Positions 27,075 through 35,686 of a DNA stretch of 64,000 nucleotides are shown piece after piece. The stretch comes from Xaviernesmea oryzae (GTDB lineage: Bacteria; Pseudomonadota; Alphaproteobacteria; Rhizobiales; Rhizobiaceae). The notes beneath the pieces were generated by a model. The model saw nothing but the letters and a program-made list of their open reading frames with translations, was not told the DNA's origin and ran no database searches. A program made the translations under genes and the position numbers. Numbering within the stretch: position 1 is the stretch's first letter; each line of letters opens with the position of its first letter. The stretch is taken from contig NZ_FXAF01000001.1 of NCBI RefSeq assembly GCF_900177415.1, positions 2,501 through 66,500 of the forward strand. Reading direction: 5' to 3'.

Positions 27075-27461
27075 ATGGATAACCCGGACTTCAGCGACTA
27101 CGAAAAGCGTCGGGCCGAACAGCACGAAGAACTCTGCCGCGCCGCTTCGTCCCTCATATGCATCAGCGATGGTCTGTGCCACCTGCGCTCCTGCCGTCGT
27201 CTGCGCATGTGCGGCGGCCCGATGCTGCCTTCGCCGCACCAGGCATTGGCTGTCCGCGCCCAGCAGGAAATCGGCCTCAGCGGCAAGGCCTGCGCCGAAC
27301 TTCCCCTCTGCATCGCAAACCAAAAGCCGGAGGTCTTCAAGATCTACAAGAAAGTCATGGACCGCCTTCGGCAGATAAGGCCGGACAATCCCGAATTGAA
27401 TCTGGTCCTGGCTTGCGCCGAGGATGCGGCAATGCGGCGCTTGCCCAAGAAGCGCTCTTGA
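27075..27461 (+). CDS. Small Cys-rich protein of unknown function
   Basis: The 128-residue protein has eight Cys (21, 29, 35, 40, 46, 73, 79, 114); the cluster CHLRSCRRLRMCGGP suggests metal binding or redox chemistry. It has no signal peptide and no membrane segment. AGAGG lies before the ATG at 27075. It is followed by ubiG on the same strand, 52 bases away. I do not recognise the family. Confidence 0.65.
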   Translation: MDNPDFSDYEKRRAEQHEELCRAASSLICISDGLCHLRSCRRLRMCGGPMLPSPHQALAVRAQQEIGLSGKACAELPLCIANQKPEVFKIYKKVMDRLRQIRPDNPELNLVLACAEDAAMRRLPKKRS

Positions 27462-27513
27462 CTTCCAATCCCTGTCATCCGACTTCAAGCGCTGAAACGA
27501 AGGGATGAAGACC

Positions 27514-28260
27514 ATGACCGAAGCCGCCAGAACGACCATTGACCCGCAGCAGGTGGAGTGGTTCTCGAAGATGGCGGCCGAGTGGTGGGACCCGACCGGC
27601 AAGTTCAAGCCGCTCCACAAGTTCAATCCCGTGCGGCTTGCCTATATCCGCGACCGCATCTGCGAGAATTTCGGACGCGACCCGAAAAGCCACCAGCCGC
27701 TGTCCGGCCTGCGCATTCTCGATATCGGCTGCGGCGGCGGCCTGCTTTCGGAACCGGTCGCCCGCATGGGCGCCACCGTGGTCGGCGCCGATCCGTCCGA
27801 GAAGAATATCGGCATCGCCTCCACCCATGCGGCCGAGACCGGCACGGTGGTCGATTACCGCGCCGTCACCGCCGAGCAGCTTGCCGAAGCCGGCGAGACC
27901 TTCGACGTCGTCCTGAACATGGAAGTGGTGGAGCACGTGGCGGACGTGGATTTCTTCATCACCACCTGCGCGAAAATGGTCCGTCCCGGCGGGCTGATGT
28001 TCGTCGCCACCATCAACCGCACCTTCAAGGCGGGGGCGCTCGCGATCTTCGCCGCCGAAAACATCCTGCGCTGGCTGCCGAGAGGCACCCATCAATACGA
28101 GAAGCTGGTGCGCCCGCAGGAACTGGAAAAGCCGCTCCACGCGGCGGGCCTGGAGATCGTCCACCGCACCGGCGTCTTCTTCAACCCGCTGCAGGACCGC
28201 TGGAACCTCTCCCCCGACATGGACGTCAACTACATGCTGCTGGCCAAACGGGCGGCGTGA
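27514..28260 (+). CDS. ubiG: Ubiquinone biosynthesis O-methyltransferase
   Basis: The 248-residue SAM-dependent enzyme performs both O-methylations in ubiquinone synthesis. SAM motif I is [13 protein letters not shown]; the C-terminal part has the UbiG pattern [15 protein letters not shown]. The ATG at 27514 is preferred, with AAGGG 9 bases upstream; the ATG at 27505 would have this AAGGG directly attached to it. It is expected to adjoin lysC in rhizobia, but here it is separated by the SH3 gene and the uronide island. Confidence 0.95.
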   Translation: MTEAARTTIDPQQVEWFSKMAAEWWDPTGKFKPLHKFNPVRLAYIRDRICENFGRDPKSHQPLSGLRILDIGCGGGLLSEPVARMGATVVGADPSEKNIGIASTHAAETGTVVDYRAVTAEQLAEAGETFDVVLNMEVVEHVADVDFFITTCAKMVRPGGLMFVATINRTFKAGALAIFAAENILRWLPRGTHQYEKLVRPQELEKPLHAAGLEIVHRTGVFFNPLQDRWNLSPDMDVNYMLLAKRAA

Positions 28261-28322
28261 TCGCTTCCACAGGCTGCCGGTTCCGTGGTAATCTGCGCGC
28301 CATCCTTCTTGGGAGAAAACCG

Positions 28323-28592
28323 ATGGCTGAAGCCGTGAAAGTCACAGTAACGCTGGAACCGGATATCGAGGATTTCGTCCGCGACCAGATGGCACGTGGC
28401 TCGTTTGCTTCCTCCAGCGAATACATCGAGACCGTGCTCCGCGAGCGCTTCGAGCGTGAACACGCGCGCCAGCAGTTGGATGCCGAACTTCAGAAGGGCA
28501 TCGATGATATCGAGGCTGGTCGGTTTATGTCGATCGAGGAAGCCTTCGATAGCATCTACGAAGAACTCGGCCTGAAGCGTCCGGCGCGATGA
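28323..28592 (+). CDS. parD: ParD-type antitoxin
   Basis: The 89-residue protein begins with a ribbon-helix-helix (VKVTVTLEPDIEDFVRDQMARGSFASSSEYIETVLRERFE) that binds DNA and represses its own promoter. The acidic C-terminal part wraps the toxin. It overlaps parE by 4 bases (ATGA). It forms a cassette inserted between ubiG and the DUF1178 gene. Confidence 0.9.
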   Translation: MAEAVKVTVTLEPDIEDFVRDQMARGSFASSSEYIETVLRERFEREHARQQLDAELQKGIDDIEAGRFMSIEEAFDSIYEELGLKRPAR

Positions 28593-28888
28593 AGGTCATT
28601 TTCACTCGGGAAGCGCGCGGAGATCTCAGGGATATCGGCCGATATCTGCTGGATCAGAACCCCCGTCACGCTCTCACCTACATGGAAGGTCTGCGTGCTG
28701 CTTGCTTCGAGCTTGCGCATATGCCCGATGCTTTCGAGGTATTGGAGCTATCGAGCCATCCGGGAATTCGCCGGCGTGTCTTCGCTCCCTACCTGATCTT
28801 CTATCGAGCAGAGAACTCTGAAGTGAGAATCCTCCGCATCATACACGGCGCCAGGGACTATCTGCGCTTCCTCAATGAGGAAATCTGA
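28589..28888 (+). CDS. parE: ParE-type toxin (RelE/ParE superfamily)
   Basis: A 99-residue RelE/ParE fold protein: FTREARGDLRDIGRYL at the N-terminus, and the C-terminal strands RRRVFAPYLIFYRAE...VRILRIIHGARDYLRFL typical of ParE, whose members poison DNA gyrase. Full length, with an intact partner and translational coupling, so probably a working module. Confidence 0.9.
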   Translation: MKVIFTREARGDLRDIGRYLLDQNPRHALTYMEGLRAACFELAHMPDAFEVLELSSHPGIRRRVFAPYLIFYRAENSEVRILRIIHGARDYLRFLNEEI

Positions 28889-28965
28889 GGCCGTCCCTCT
28901 CGCAATTCCGCCCCGGGATCATCCCCGCCCCTCGATCCCCTGCTACACTTCGTCCCCACATGCAC

Positions 28966-29001
28966 GAAGGGCCGGGCGGATTTCATTCGGCCCAGCCCTT
29001 C
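28966..29001. terminator. Probable bidirectional terminator hairpin
   Basis: GAAGGGCCGGGC and GCCCAGCCCTTC pair with one mismatch around a 12-base loop, between the convergent parE and DUF1178 genes. T-tracts are weak on both sides (GGGTTCTTT on the plus strand), so efficiency is uncertain. Confidence 0.5.
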
Positions 29002-29036
29002 GGGTTCTTTGAAATGAAGTTTCTGCGGAAACACCG

Positions 29037-29465
29037 TCAGTTCGCGTCTTCCGGCAGCACCGGCAGCGGCGCCACCTCGATCCCCTCTTCGAGCAGGTCG
29101 CGCACTTCGCCGAGGCTCGCCTGGCCGATGATGCCGCGGGCATCCGCTTCGCCGTAATGGATCTTGCGCGCCTCTTCGGGGAACTTCTCGCCCACGTCCT
29201 CGGCATTGGCCTTGATCTCGGCGACCGCCTGCTTGAGCTTGGCGATCGCCTCCTGGCGGGCCATGTCCATCACCATCTCGCGCTTCGCTTCCTTTTTGCG
29301 GGCGGTCGAAACGGACGGCGCCATCAGCGACTTGGAGATCGAGGCGGAATTGCATACCGGGCAGGTCAGGAAGCCGCTCTCGACCTGCCGGTCGAAATCG
29401 GCGCTTTCCGAAAACCAGCCTTCGAACGTATGGGCGTTTTCACAGGTCAGCGTGTACTTGATCAA
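29037..29465 (-). CDS. DUF1178 family protein
   Basis: The 142-residue protein is small and soluble. The N-terminus has a zinc-ribbon-like arrangement (YTLTCENAHTFEGWF...CPVCNS), followed by a charged helical region. The start is TTG at 29465: it overlaps the stop of the nitrilase gene by 4 bases (TTGA) and has GGAGGTG upstream; no ATG fits. It is the last gene of the comF-grxC-nitrilase-DUF1178 series. Function unknown. Confidence 0.88.
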   Translation of the reverse strand: MIKYTLTCENAHTFEGWFSESADFDRQVESGFLTCPVCNSASISKSLMAPSVSTARKKEAKREMVMDMARQEAIAKLKQAVAEIKANAEDVGEKFPEEARKIHYGEADARGIIGQASLGEVRDLLEEGIEVAPLPVLPEDAN

Positions 29466-30316
29466 GCGGCAACACCTCCCGCCGCATCCGACACGGTGTC
29501 GAGCGTGAATTCGCGGGCATTCTTGAGATTGGGGATTTTTCCGCGCGCGGCCTTCACCGCCGCGATGTCGATCTCGGCGAGCACGACCGCCTCGCCGGTT
29601 CCGCCGGCGGACGCCAGCACCTTGCCCCAGGGATCGACGATCATCGAATGGCCGAAGGTCTCGCGGCCGTCCTCGTGCAGGCCGGCCTGCGCGGCGGCGA
29701 TCACGAAGGCGCCGTTTTCGATGGCGCGGGCGCGCAGCAGGATTTCCCAATGCGCCTCGCCCGTCTGCCGGGTGAAGGCGGCGGGAACGGTGAGGATCTC
29801 CGCGCCGGCCAGCGCTTCCGAACGGAAGAGCTGCGGGAAGCGCACGTCGTAGCAGATCGCGAAGCCGAGCCTGCCGAACGGCAGGGCGGCCACCTTTGCC
29901 TCGGCTCCGGGTTCGTAGGCCGAGCTCTCGCGCCAGCTCTCGCCGTTGTCGAGATCGACGTCGAACATGTGGATCTTGTCGTAGGTTGCGACCTGCCGGC
30001 CGTCCGGCGCGAAAAGGAAGGCGCGGTTGGCGATCTTGCCGTCATCCCTCGCGATCGCCGTCGAGCCGATATGCAGGTGGATGTCGAGCTCGCTGGCAAG
30101 GCCGCGGGCGGTCGCAACGATGATGTCGTTTACCTCGTCGCGGAGGACTTCCCGCATCGCCTTTCGGTCGCGCTGCAGCGCGCCGGTCATTTCCGGCGTC
30201 TGGATGTAGGTCGCGCCCTGTGCGGCGGCATCGCGCACCAGCCGGGCCATGTCGGCGGCGTTCTTCTCCGGGTCGACGCCGGAACACATCTGGATCGCTG
30301 CAGCCTTGAATACCAT
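29462..30316 (-). CDS. Carbon-nitrogen hydrolase (nitrilase superfamily, Nit/omega-amidase-like)
   Basis: A 284-residue cytoplasmic amidase-fold protein with the catalytic triad in place: Glu42 (TPEMTG), Lys114 (YDKIHMFDV) and Cys155 (FAICYDVRFP). The pattern RETSTF-like IVDPWGKVLASAG and overall length fit the Nit1/YbeM branch, which deaminates damaged glutathione or related amides. Adjacency to glutaredoxin agrees with a glutathione-repair role, but the exact substrate is inferred. Confidence 0.92.
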   Translation of the reverse strand: MVFKAAAIQMCSGVDPEKNAADMARLVRDAAAQGATYIQTPEMTGALQRDRKAMREVLRDEVNDIIVATARGLASELDIHLHIGSTAIARDDGKIANRAFLFAPDGRQVATYDKIHMFDVDLDNGESWRESSAYEPGAEAKVAALPFGRLGFAICYDVRFPQLFRSEALAGAEILTVPAAFTRQTGEAHWEILLRARAIENGAFVIAAAQAGLHEDGRETFGHSMIVDPWGKVLASAGGTGEAVVLAEIDIAAVKAARGKIPNLKNAREFTLDTVSDAAGGVAA

Positions 30317-30340
30317 GATCCGCTCCTCGAAAACCCCGCC

Positions 30341-30601
30341 TCAGGCCGCGGCCAACATCGGGTCCAGCTTGCCGGCCCGGTCCAGCGCATGGAGGTCGTC
30401 GCAGCCTCCGACATGCTGCCCGTTGATGAAGATCTGCGGAAAGGTCGAGCGGCCGTTCGCCTTGCCGATCATTTCCTCGCGAAGCTCCTTCGAATAGGTC
30501 GCGTCGTGCTCGACATATTTCACGCCCTTGGACTCCAGCAGAGCCTTGGCGCGGGCGCAGTAGCCGCAATATTCGCGTGTATAGATGGTCACATCTGCCA
30601 T
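30341..30601 (-). CDS. grxC: Glutaredoxin 3
   Basis: An 86-residue dithiol glutaredoxin with active site CGYC near residue 12, TFPQIFI with the cis-Pro, and GGCDDL for glutathione binding. It reduces disulfides using glutathione. It lies 24 bases upstream of the nitrilase gene on the same strand. The ATG at 30601 gives the normal family length; longer frames are non-homologous. Confidence 0.96.
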   Translation of the reverse strand: MADVTIYTREYCGYCARAKALLESKGVKYVEHDATYSKELREEMIGKANGRSTFPQIFINGQHVGGCDDLHALDRAGKLDPMLAAA

Positions 30602-30671
30602 GAACGTCTCCGGGTGCGGCCGAGCGGGCGGGAAGCCGGTGGGGCCGCACGAAATTTGTCTTGTTCTTCTG

Positions 30672-31448
30672 TCATATAGGCCCGGAAACAGCCATTGCAA
30701 AGGTCAAAACCGTGACCTCCGCGGCCCCCGCCTGCCGCAAGGCGCGGGTGGCGGCGGAGACGGTAGCGCCGGTCGTGTAGACGTCGTCGACCAGCACCAG
30801 CCGCTTGCCGAAAACGTCCGCCTCGTGCCCCGGTGCGATCCGGAACGCGGCCCGCACATTGTCCTCGCGGGCACGCGCCGAAAGCCCCACCTGCCGGCTC
30901 GTCCGTTTGACGCGGATAAGCGTCGACGGAAGGAAAGGCCTGCCGGACTTCCCCGCCAGATGCCGGCCGAGCTCGGCCGCCTGGTTGAACTTCCTGAAGG
31001 CAAAGCGCGAACGATGCAGTGGAACCGGCAGGATGCCGTCTGAGTTCGCCACATGGGTTTCCGCGGCGCGCAGCATCCAGCCCGCCATCATCGGCGCGAG
31101 ATCGGTGCGGTCCCTGTATTTCAGCGAATGGACGAGGTCGCGCGCCGCCCCTTCGAAGATCGCCGCCGAGCGCAGCCGGTCGAAGACGGGCGGATCGGCG
31201 ATCGCCTGGGCCGACAAGATGCCTGGCCCCGGATCGTAGGAGAACGGCAGGCCGAGCACCTCGCAATAGGGCCGTTCGATGAAGCGGATATTTCGCCAGC
31301 AGGAGGGGCAGAAGCCGCCATGGGCTCCGGTCCGCACGCCGCAGCCGGGGCAGACCGGCGGATAGACGAGATCGCCGACCCATCTCGTCCACCCTGCGGC
31401 GAACGATGTTACAAGTCGTAGGGCGTTGGCGCTCGGCTCTGCGGACAT
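30672..31448 (-). CDS. comF: ComF family protein (phosphoribosyltransferase-like)
   Basis: A 258-residue ComF homologue: N-terminal zinc-finger Cys pairs (CPGCGVRTGAHGGFCPSCW) and a C-terminal type I phosphoribosyltransferase motif LVLVDDVYTTGATVSAA. In competent bacteria ComF helps in DNA uptake; in rhizobia its role is unproven. It is the first gene of a likely minus-strand operon with grxC (70-base gap), divergent from the methyltransferase gene. Confidence 0.92.
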   Translation of the reverse strand: MSAEPSANALRLVTSFAAGWTRWVGDLVYPPVCPGCGVRTGAHGGFCPSCWRNIRFIERPYCEVLGLPFSYDPGPGILSAQAIADPPVFDRLRSAAIFEGAARDLVHSLKYRDRTDLAPMMAGWMLRAAETHVANSDGILPVPLHRSRFAFRKFNQAAELGRHLAGKSGRPFLPSTLIRVKRTSRQVGLSARAREDNVRAAFRIAPGHEADVFGKRLVLVDDVYTTGATVSAATRALRQAGAAEVTVLTFAMAVSGPI

Positions 31449-31506
31449 GGGTTGACTTTACCGAATGAAGGGAGCCTTTGCGACTGGCGAATGTGAGTGG
31501 TTGGAC

Positions 31507-32379
31507 ATGGAAATTCTCTTCGACGAACGGCTGGTGATGGCACGGCGCGAACGGGCGCTGGCGCAGCACGGCCGCAATGCCGCCTTCCTGCTGGAGATCG
31601 CCAGCCGCGAGCTGGCGGATCGCCTCGCGGTCGTCGAGCGCCGTTTCGAAACGGCCGTCGAACTGCATGGCGGCACCGGCATCGCCGCCCGAGATGCGCT
31701 GGCCACGGGCAAGATCGGCAGCATCCGCCGCATCGAGACGAACGAAGCCTTCGCCGAACCCGGCGAGAATATCGCGGCCGCCGCCTGGGAAGACGTTCCC
31801 CTGGAGCTGCAATCCGTCAACCTGGTGCTTTCGCCGCTTGCCCTGCACCTCGTCAACGACACGCCCGGCACGCTGATCCGCATCCGCCGGGCGCTGAAGC
31901 CGGACGGGCTTTTCTTGGCGGCGATCCCCGGCGCCGGCACGCTCGCGGAGCTTCGCGACGTTCTCCTCTCGGCCGAGGCCGAGCTGACGGGTGGCGCAAG
32001 CCCGCGCGTCATTCCCTTCGCGGATGTGCGGGATGTGGGCGGGCTCCTGCAGCGCGCCGGCTTCACGCTGCCGGTCGTCGATGCCGAAACCTATACGGTG
32101 CGCTACGACTCGCTCTTCCCGCTGATGCGCGACCTGCGCGCCATGGGCATGACCAACCCGCTCGCCGGCCGCAGCCGAATGCCGGTGACGCGCCGTTTCT
32201 TCGTGCGGGCCGCCGAGCTTTATGCGGAGCGCTATTCCGATCCGGACGGTCGCATCCGCGCCACCTTTTCGATCGTCTACGCCTCCGGATGGGCGCCGCA
32301 CGAAAGCCAGCAGCAGCCGTTGAAACCGGGCTCCGCGAAGATGCGTCTAGCCGACGCCCTGCGCAAGGGAACGGAATAG
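31507..32379 (+). CDS. SAM-dependent methyltransferase-fold protein (NDUFAF5/BioC-like)
   Basis: A 290-residue protein of the family that includes the mitochondrial complex I factor NDUFAF5. Its C-terminal segment YDSLFPLMRDLRAMGMTNPL is typical. The glycine-rich SAM loop is degenerate (ELHGGTGIAARDA), so catalysis is not certain. The ATG at 31507 has only a weak ribosome-binding site; the frame is open to 31465. A role in complex I assembly is suggested by homology to the mitochondrial protein, not by context. Confidence 0.8.
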   Translation: MEILFDERLVMARRERALAQHGRNAAFLLEIASRELADRLAVVERRFETAVELHGGTGIAARDALATGKIGSIRRIETNEAFAEPGENIAAAAWEDVPLELQSVNLVLSPLALHLVNDTPGTLIRIRRALKPDGLFLAAIPGAGTLAELRDVLLSAEAELTGGASPRVIPFADVRDVGGLLQRAGFTLPVVDAETYTVRYDSLFPLMRDLRAMGMTNPLAGRSRMPVTRRFFVRAAELYAERYSDPDGRIRATFSIVYASGWAPHESQQQPLKPGSAKMRLADALRKGTE

Positions 32380-32388
32380 AGCCGGAAA

Positions 32389-32562
32389 TTAATCCGTGGC
32401 GTTGGCGTAGGTGTCGGCGAGCCCGCCGAACATCTCGTTCATGATCTCGTAGTAGTCGCCGAGCGCGGCGAACAGCGCCAGCGCCAGGATCGCGACGAGC
32501 AGACCGTATTCGACGGCCGTCGCACCGCTTTTATTCCTCAGAAGGGAGCTGAAAAGGCGCAT
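32389..32562 (-). CDS. Flp/Fap-type pilin, 57 residues
   Basis: A very short gene: basic N-terminus MRLFSSLLRNKSGATAVEYG followed by a hydrophobic helix LLVAILALALFAALGDYYE. The Glu within ATAVEYG corresponds to Glu5 of mature Flp pilins, with cleavage by a prepilin peptidase expected after the Gly-Ala region. No tad/cpa assembly genes are near, so it is an orphan pilin gene, assembled by machinery elsewhere if at all. It lies 51 bases downstream of a small membrane-protein gene on the same strand. Confidence 0.9.
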   Translation of the reverse strand: MRLFSSLLRNKSGATAVEYGLLVAILALALFAALGDYYEIMNEMFGGLADTYANATD

Positions 32563-32613
32563 GAATGTCCTTGGATCTGGAATGGATGAACCCAGGCGCC
32601 GGACCGCCCGGCC

Positions 32614-32931
32614 TCAGCAGTCGCTATCGGCGTAGCCCTCCACGATACAGACCGAGCCCGGCGTCTCCTGCAGGATGCTGCGGCGTATCGAGTATTCCTT
32701 GATGGTCTTTTCGGCAGGCCTGATGGAGCCCGTCGTGATCAGGTCGAAATCCTTCTGGATATCAGCCAGCCGGCGCCCGTCATCGCGCTCCGCCAGCATC
32801 GGCGTCAGGATCAGAGCAAAAGCGATGGCCGCCGTTCCGAACAGGAGTGCGATATTGAGCGCGCCGGTCTTGCCGGACCCGTACGTCGCCCGCTGCCGGA
32901 CCCGCACAGTCTTCCAGAATTCCTCGTCCAT
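32614..32931 (-). CDS. Small membrane protein of unknown function
   Basis: The 105-residue protein has a charged N-terminus, one transmembrane helix (about residues 25-46, ALNIALLFGTAAIAFALILTP) and a C-terminal domain of about 55 residues with two Cys near the end (SVCIVEGYADSDC), probably periplasmic. It lies upstream of the Flp pilin on the same strand and might be co-transcribed with it. The family is not recognised. Confidence 0.65.
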   Translation of the reverse strand: MDEEFWKTVRVRQRATYGSGKTGALNIALLFGTAAIAFALILTPMLAERDDGRRLADIQKDFDLITTGSIRPAEKTIKEYSIRRSILQETPGSVCIVEGYADSDC

Positions 32932-33035
32932 ATCTTCGAAATCTCGTCAACGCGTTTACTTGGATGGGCCGGACGCTATCACACGCGGCTAAACGATCCC
33001 TTAACGCGAGGTGAATTCGATTGCGCTAATTTTAT

Positions 33036-33452
33036 CTACAGCAGGTCCTGCAGGATGGGGATGAGCGGCTCGTCGGCCGGCGGCATGGGATAGTCGCGCA
33101 GCGCGTTCGGGCGGACCCATTTGATCGCCTGGCCTTCGCGGCCGGTCGGGATGCCTTCGAAACGCCGGCAGATATAGAGCGGCATCAGCAGATGGAAGGT
33201 CTCGTAGGTGTGGCTGGCGAAGGTGAGCGGCGCAAGGCACGGGATCTTGGTGGCGATGCCGAGCTCCTCGTGAAGCTCGCGCACCAGCGTCTCCTCCGGC
33301 GTCTCGCCGGGCTCCACCTTGCCGCCCGGGAATTCCCACAGGCCGGCGAGCGTCTTGCCCTCCGGGCGCTGGGCCAGCAGGATGCGGCCGTCGCCGTCGA
33401 TCAGCGCGCAGGCCGCGACGAGAACCAGCTTGCGGGGCGTCTCGCTGCTCAT
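33036..33452 (-). CDS. mutT: 8-oxo-dGTP diphosphatase (MutT-type Nudix hydrolase)
   Basis: A 138-residue Nudix enzyme with the full box GKVEPGETPEETLVRELHEELGI. The C-terminal FHLLMPLYICRRFEG...QAIKWVRPNAL fits MutT, which cleans 8-oxo-dGTP from the pool to prevent A:T to C:G mutations. The ATG at 33452 is preceded by GGAAGGTTGAGG. It starts 2 bases after the end of the GNAT gene and is the last gene of an argJ-GNAT-mutT run. Confidence 0.93.
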   Translation of the reverse strand: MSSETPRKLVLVAACALIDGDGRILLAQRPEGKTLAGLWEFPGGKVEPGETPEETLVRELHEELGIATKIPCLAPLTFASHTYETFHLLMPLYICRRFEGIPTGREGQAIKWVRPNALRDYPMPPADEPLIPILQDLL

Positions 33453-33454
33453 CC

Positions 33455-34231
33455 TCAACCTTCCTGCCGCCAGTAGCGGTATTCGTAGGCCTTGCGGAAA
33501 CCGAATTTGCGGTAGAGCGCCAGCGCCGGCTCGTTGTCGGAAACGACCTGCAGCCAGGCCGAACGGGCGCCGCTGATGCGCGCCCAGCGCAGCGCCGAGG
33601 ACAGGATTTCCGTGCCGATGCCCCCGCGCCTTTGGGTTTTCGACACGGCGAAGGACATGATGCCGGCAAGGTCGTTGTCCTGGACGCAGAGCGCCGCGGC
33701 GACCGGCCCCTCCACCGGGTCGTGCTTCATGAAGAAGCCCGACGGCGGCTTGATGGCGGAAAGGATCTCGGCAAGCGCCGGCTTCAGCGAAACGTCGTCT
33801 CCCTCGACGGCAAGACTTGCATCGATGAAACGGCCGATATCGTGGCTCGGCAGGTAGTCCAGCGTGTCGGGCAGCTCCAGCCCCGTGAGATCGACGGTCA
33901 GCACATCGACCGTCTCGAACGCCCGCCAGCCCTCGTTTGCGAGATGCTCGATAAGCGGAGGCGGCGCAAGCGGCGTCTCGCGGACGACGAGCGGCCGGCC
34001 ATAGGCCTCGAAGCGCTTGCGCGCCTTGGCGAGGCGAACCGCCATGTCCCGGTGGTCGGAAGGGTCGAGGGGCACGATGCAGTTCAGCCGCTTGGACGGA
34101 TGGCCGCCTGTCAGCCGCACCTGCCAGCTGCCGTCATAGACGACGGAAGCCGCCGGCCAGGCGCGGAAACCCACGGCCTCCAGCCGCCGCACCAGCGGCA
34201 GGTCGCTTTGGGGAAAGGATGCCCGCATCAA
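33455..34231 (-). CDS. GNAT family N-acetyltransferase
   Basis: A 258-residue protein; the GNAT fold is in the C-terminal half, with the acetyl-CoA site AVSKTQRRGGIGTEILSSALRWA and the closing motif NEPALALYRKFGFRKAYEYRYW. The N-terminal half may be a degenerate second GNAT domain. It lies between argJ (6-base gap) and mutT (2-base gap), so it is translationally linked to both, but its substrate is unknown. Confidence 0.88.
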   Translation of the reverse strand: MMRASFPQSDLPLVRRLEAVGFRAWPAASVVYDGSWQVRLTGGHPSKRLNCIVPLDPSDHRDMAVRLAKARKRFEAYGRPLVVRETPLAPPPLIEHLANEGWRAFETVDVLTVDLTGLELPDTLDYLPSHDIGRFIDASLAVEGDDVSLKPALAEILSAIKPPSGFFMKHDPVEGPVAAALCVQDNDLAGIMSFAVSKTQRRGGIGTEILSSALRWARISGARSAWLQVVSDNEPALALYRKFGFRKAYEYRYWRQEG

Positions 34232-34237
34232 GTTCCG

Positions 34238-35479
34238 TCAGCTCCGATAGTCGCCGTTGATGGCGACATATTCCTTGGTGAGGTCGCATGTCCAGACGGT
34301 CGCGGTGCCGCTGCCGAGGCCGAGATCGACCTTCACCGGAATGTCTTCCCGCTGCATCACCGCCGTGGTCGCGGCTTCGGAATAGCCCGGATCGCGCTCG
34401 CCCTCGACGGCGACGCGCACATCGCCGAACCAGATCGCCAGGCGGTCGCGGTCGGCCATCTCGCCGGACTTGCCGACGGCCATGACGATGCGGCCCCAGT
34501 TGGCATCCTCGCCGGCGATCGCCGTCTTGACCAGCGGCGAATTGGCGATGGAGAGCGCGACCTTCTTGGCGGCTGCATCGCTCTCGGCGCCGGTCACGGT
34601 GATCTCGACCATCTTGCGGGCGCCCTCGCCGTCGCGCACGACCTGCAGCGCCAGATCCTTGAGGAGATCGTTGAGCGCGGCGCGGAAGCCCGAGAGCCGC
34701 GGATCGTCGGGGCTTTCGACACGCGCCTGGCCGTCTTCCACCGCCGCACCCGTGGCAAACAGCATCAGCGTGTCCGAGGTGGACGTGTCGCTGTCGACGG
34801 TGACCGAGTTGAAGCTCGGCCCGACGCCCGCGGCAAGCAGGGTCTGGAGAACGGGCGAGGCGATGTCCGCATCGGTCACCACGAAGGAGAGCATGGTGGC
34901 CATGTCGGGCGCGATCATGCCGGCGCCCTTGGCGATGCCGTTGATCGTCACCTTGACGCCGCCGATCTCGGCCGTGCGGGTGGCGACCTTCGGATAGGTG
35001 TCGGTGGTCATGATCGCCTTGGCCGCTTCCTGCCAGAAGTCGCCGGCGGCGGTCCTGTTCATGTCGCCGAGCACGCCGGCGAATTTCGTCGCATCCAGCG
35101 GTTCGCCGATCACCCCGGTCGAGGCGAGATAGACTTCGTTCTCGCCGCAGCCGACCGCTTCGGCAGCCGATTTCGCGGTGAGAGCCGTGGCGGCCTTGCC
35201 CTTGACGCCGGTGAACGCGTTGGCATTGCCGGAATTGACGACCACGGCGCGCGCCACCCCGTGCGACAGATTGGCGCGGCAGAAATCCACGGGCGCCGAA
35301 GGGCACTTGGAACGGGTGAAGACGCCCGCCACCGCCGCCGGCCTGTCGAAAACCATCAGAAGCACGTCGGTGCGGTTCTTGTACTTGATCCCGGCGGCGG
35401 CGGTCGCCATGCGCACACCGCGCAGAGAAGGCATGTCGGGATAGGATTTCGGAGCGAGCGGCGAAACGGAAGCGGACAT
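34238..35479 (-). CDS. argJ: Bifunctional ornithine acetyltransferase/N-acetylglutamate synthase
   Basis: The 413-residue enzyme recycles the acetyl group in arginine synthesis. The self-cleavage and nucleophile site [13 protein letters not shown] (Thr) is intact. Family blocks include [28 protein letters not shown] and STGVIGEPL. The ATG at 35479 gives the usual length; the frame continues to 35539 into a repeat region without homology. The cyclic pathway type is implied because ArgJ conserves the acetyl group. Confidence 0.95.
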   Translation of the reverse strand: MSASVSPLAPKSYPDMPSLRGVRMATAAAGIKYKNRTDVLLMVFDRPAAVAGVFTRSKCPSAPVDFCRANLSHGVARAVVVNSGNANAFTGVKGKAATALTAKSAAEAVGCGENEVYLASTGVIGEPLDATKFAGVLGDMNRTAAGDFWQEAAKAIMTTDTYPKVATRTAEIGGVKVTINGIAKGAGMIAPDMATMLSFVVTDADIASPVLQTLLAAGVGPSFNSVTVDSDTSTSDTLMLFATGAAVEDGQARVESPDDPRLSGFRAALNDLLKDLALQVVRDGEGARKMVEITVTGAESDAAAKKVALSIANSPLVKTAIAGEDANWGRIVMAVGKSGEMADRDRLAIWFGDVRVAVEGERDPGYSEAATTAVMQREDIPVKVDLGLGSGTATVWTCDLTKEYVAINGDYRS

Positions 35480-35555
35480 CTCTAAGGCCTGTTGAAATAT
35501 GATAGGGCCCGGGAAATCCGGGCCCGAGACTGCTGACAAACCGCCCCACCTCTCG

Positions 35556-35630
35556 CGTCATCCTCGGGCTTGTCCCGAGGATCTGCAACGTTAGCGGCTT
35601 AGATGCTCGGGACGAGCCCGAGCATGACGA
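35556..35630. repeat. Dispersed intergenic repeat, family R2, copy 3
   Basis: Left arm CGTCATCCTCGGGCTTGTC with CCGAGGATCTGC, right arm AGATGCTCGGGAC with CCCGAGCATGACG. A compact 75-bp copy between the parvulin gene and argJ. Confidence 0.8.
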
Positions 35631-35686
35631 AGAAAAAGTTGCGAGCCCGCCAACACCGGTGCAACGAGCTGGCCCGGCCCTGGAGA

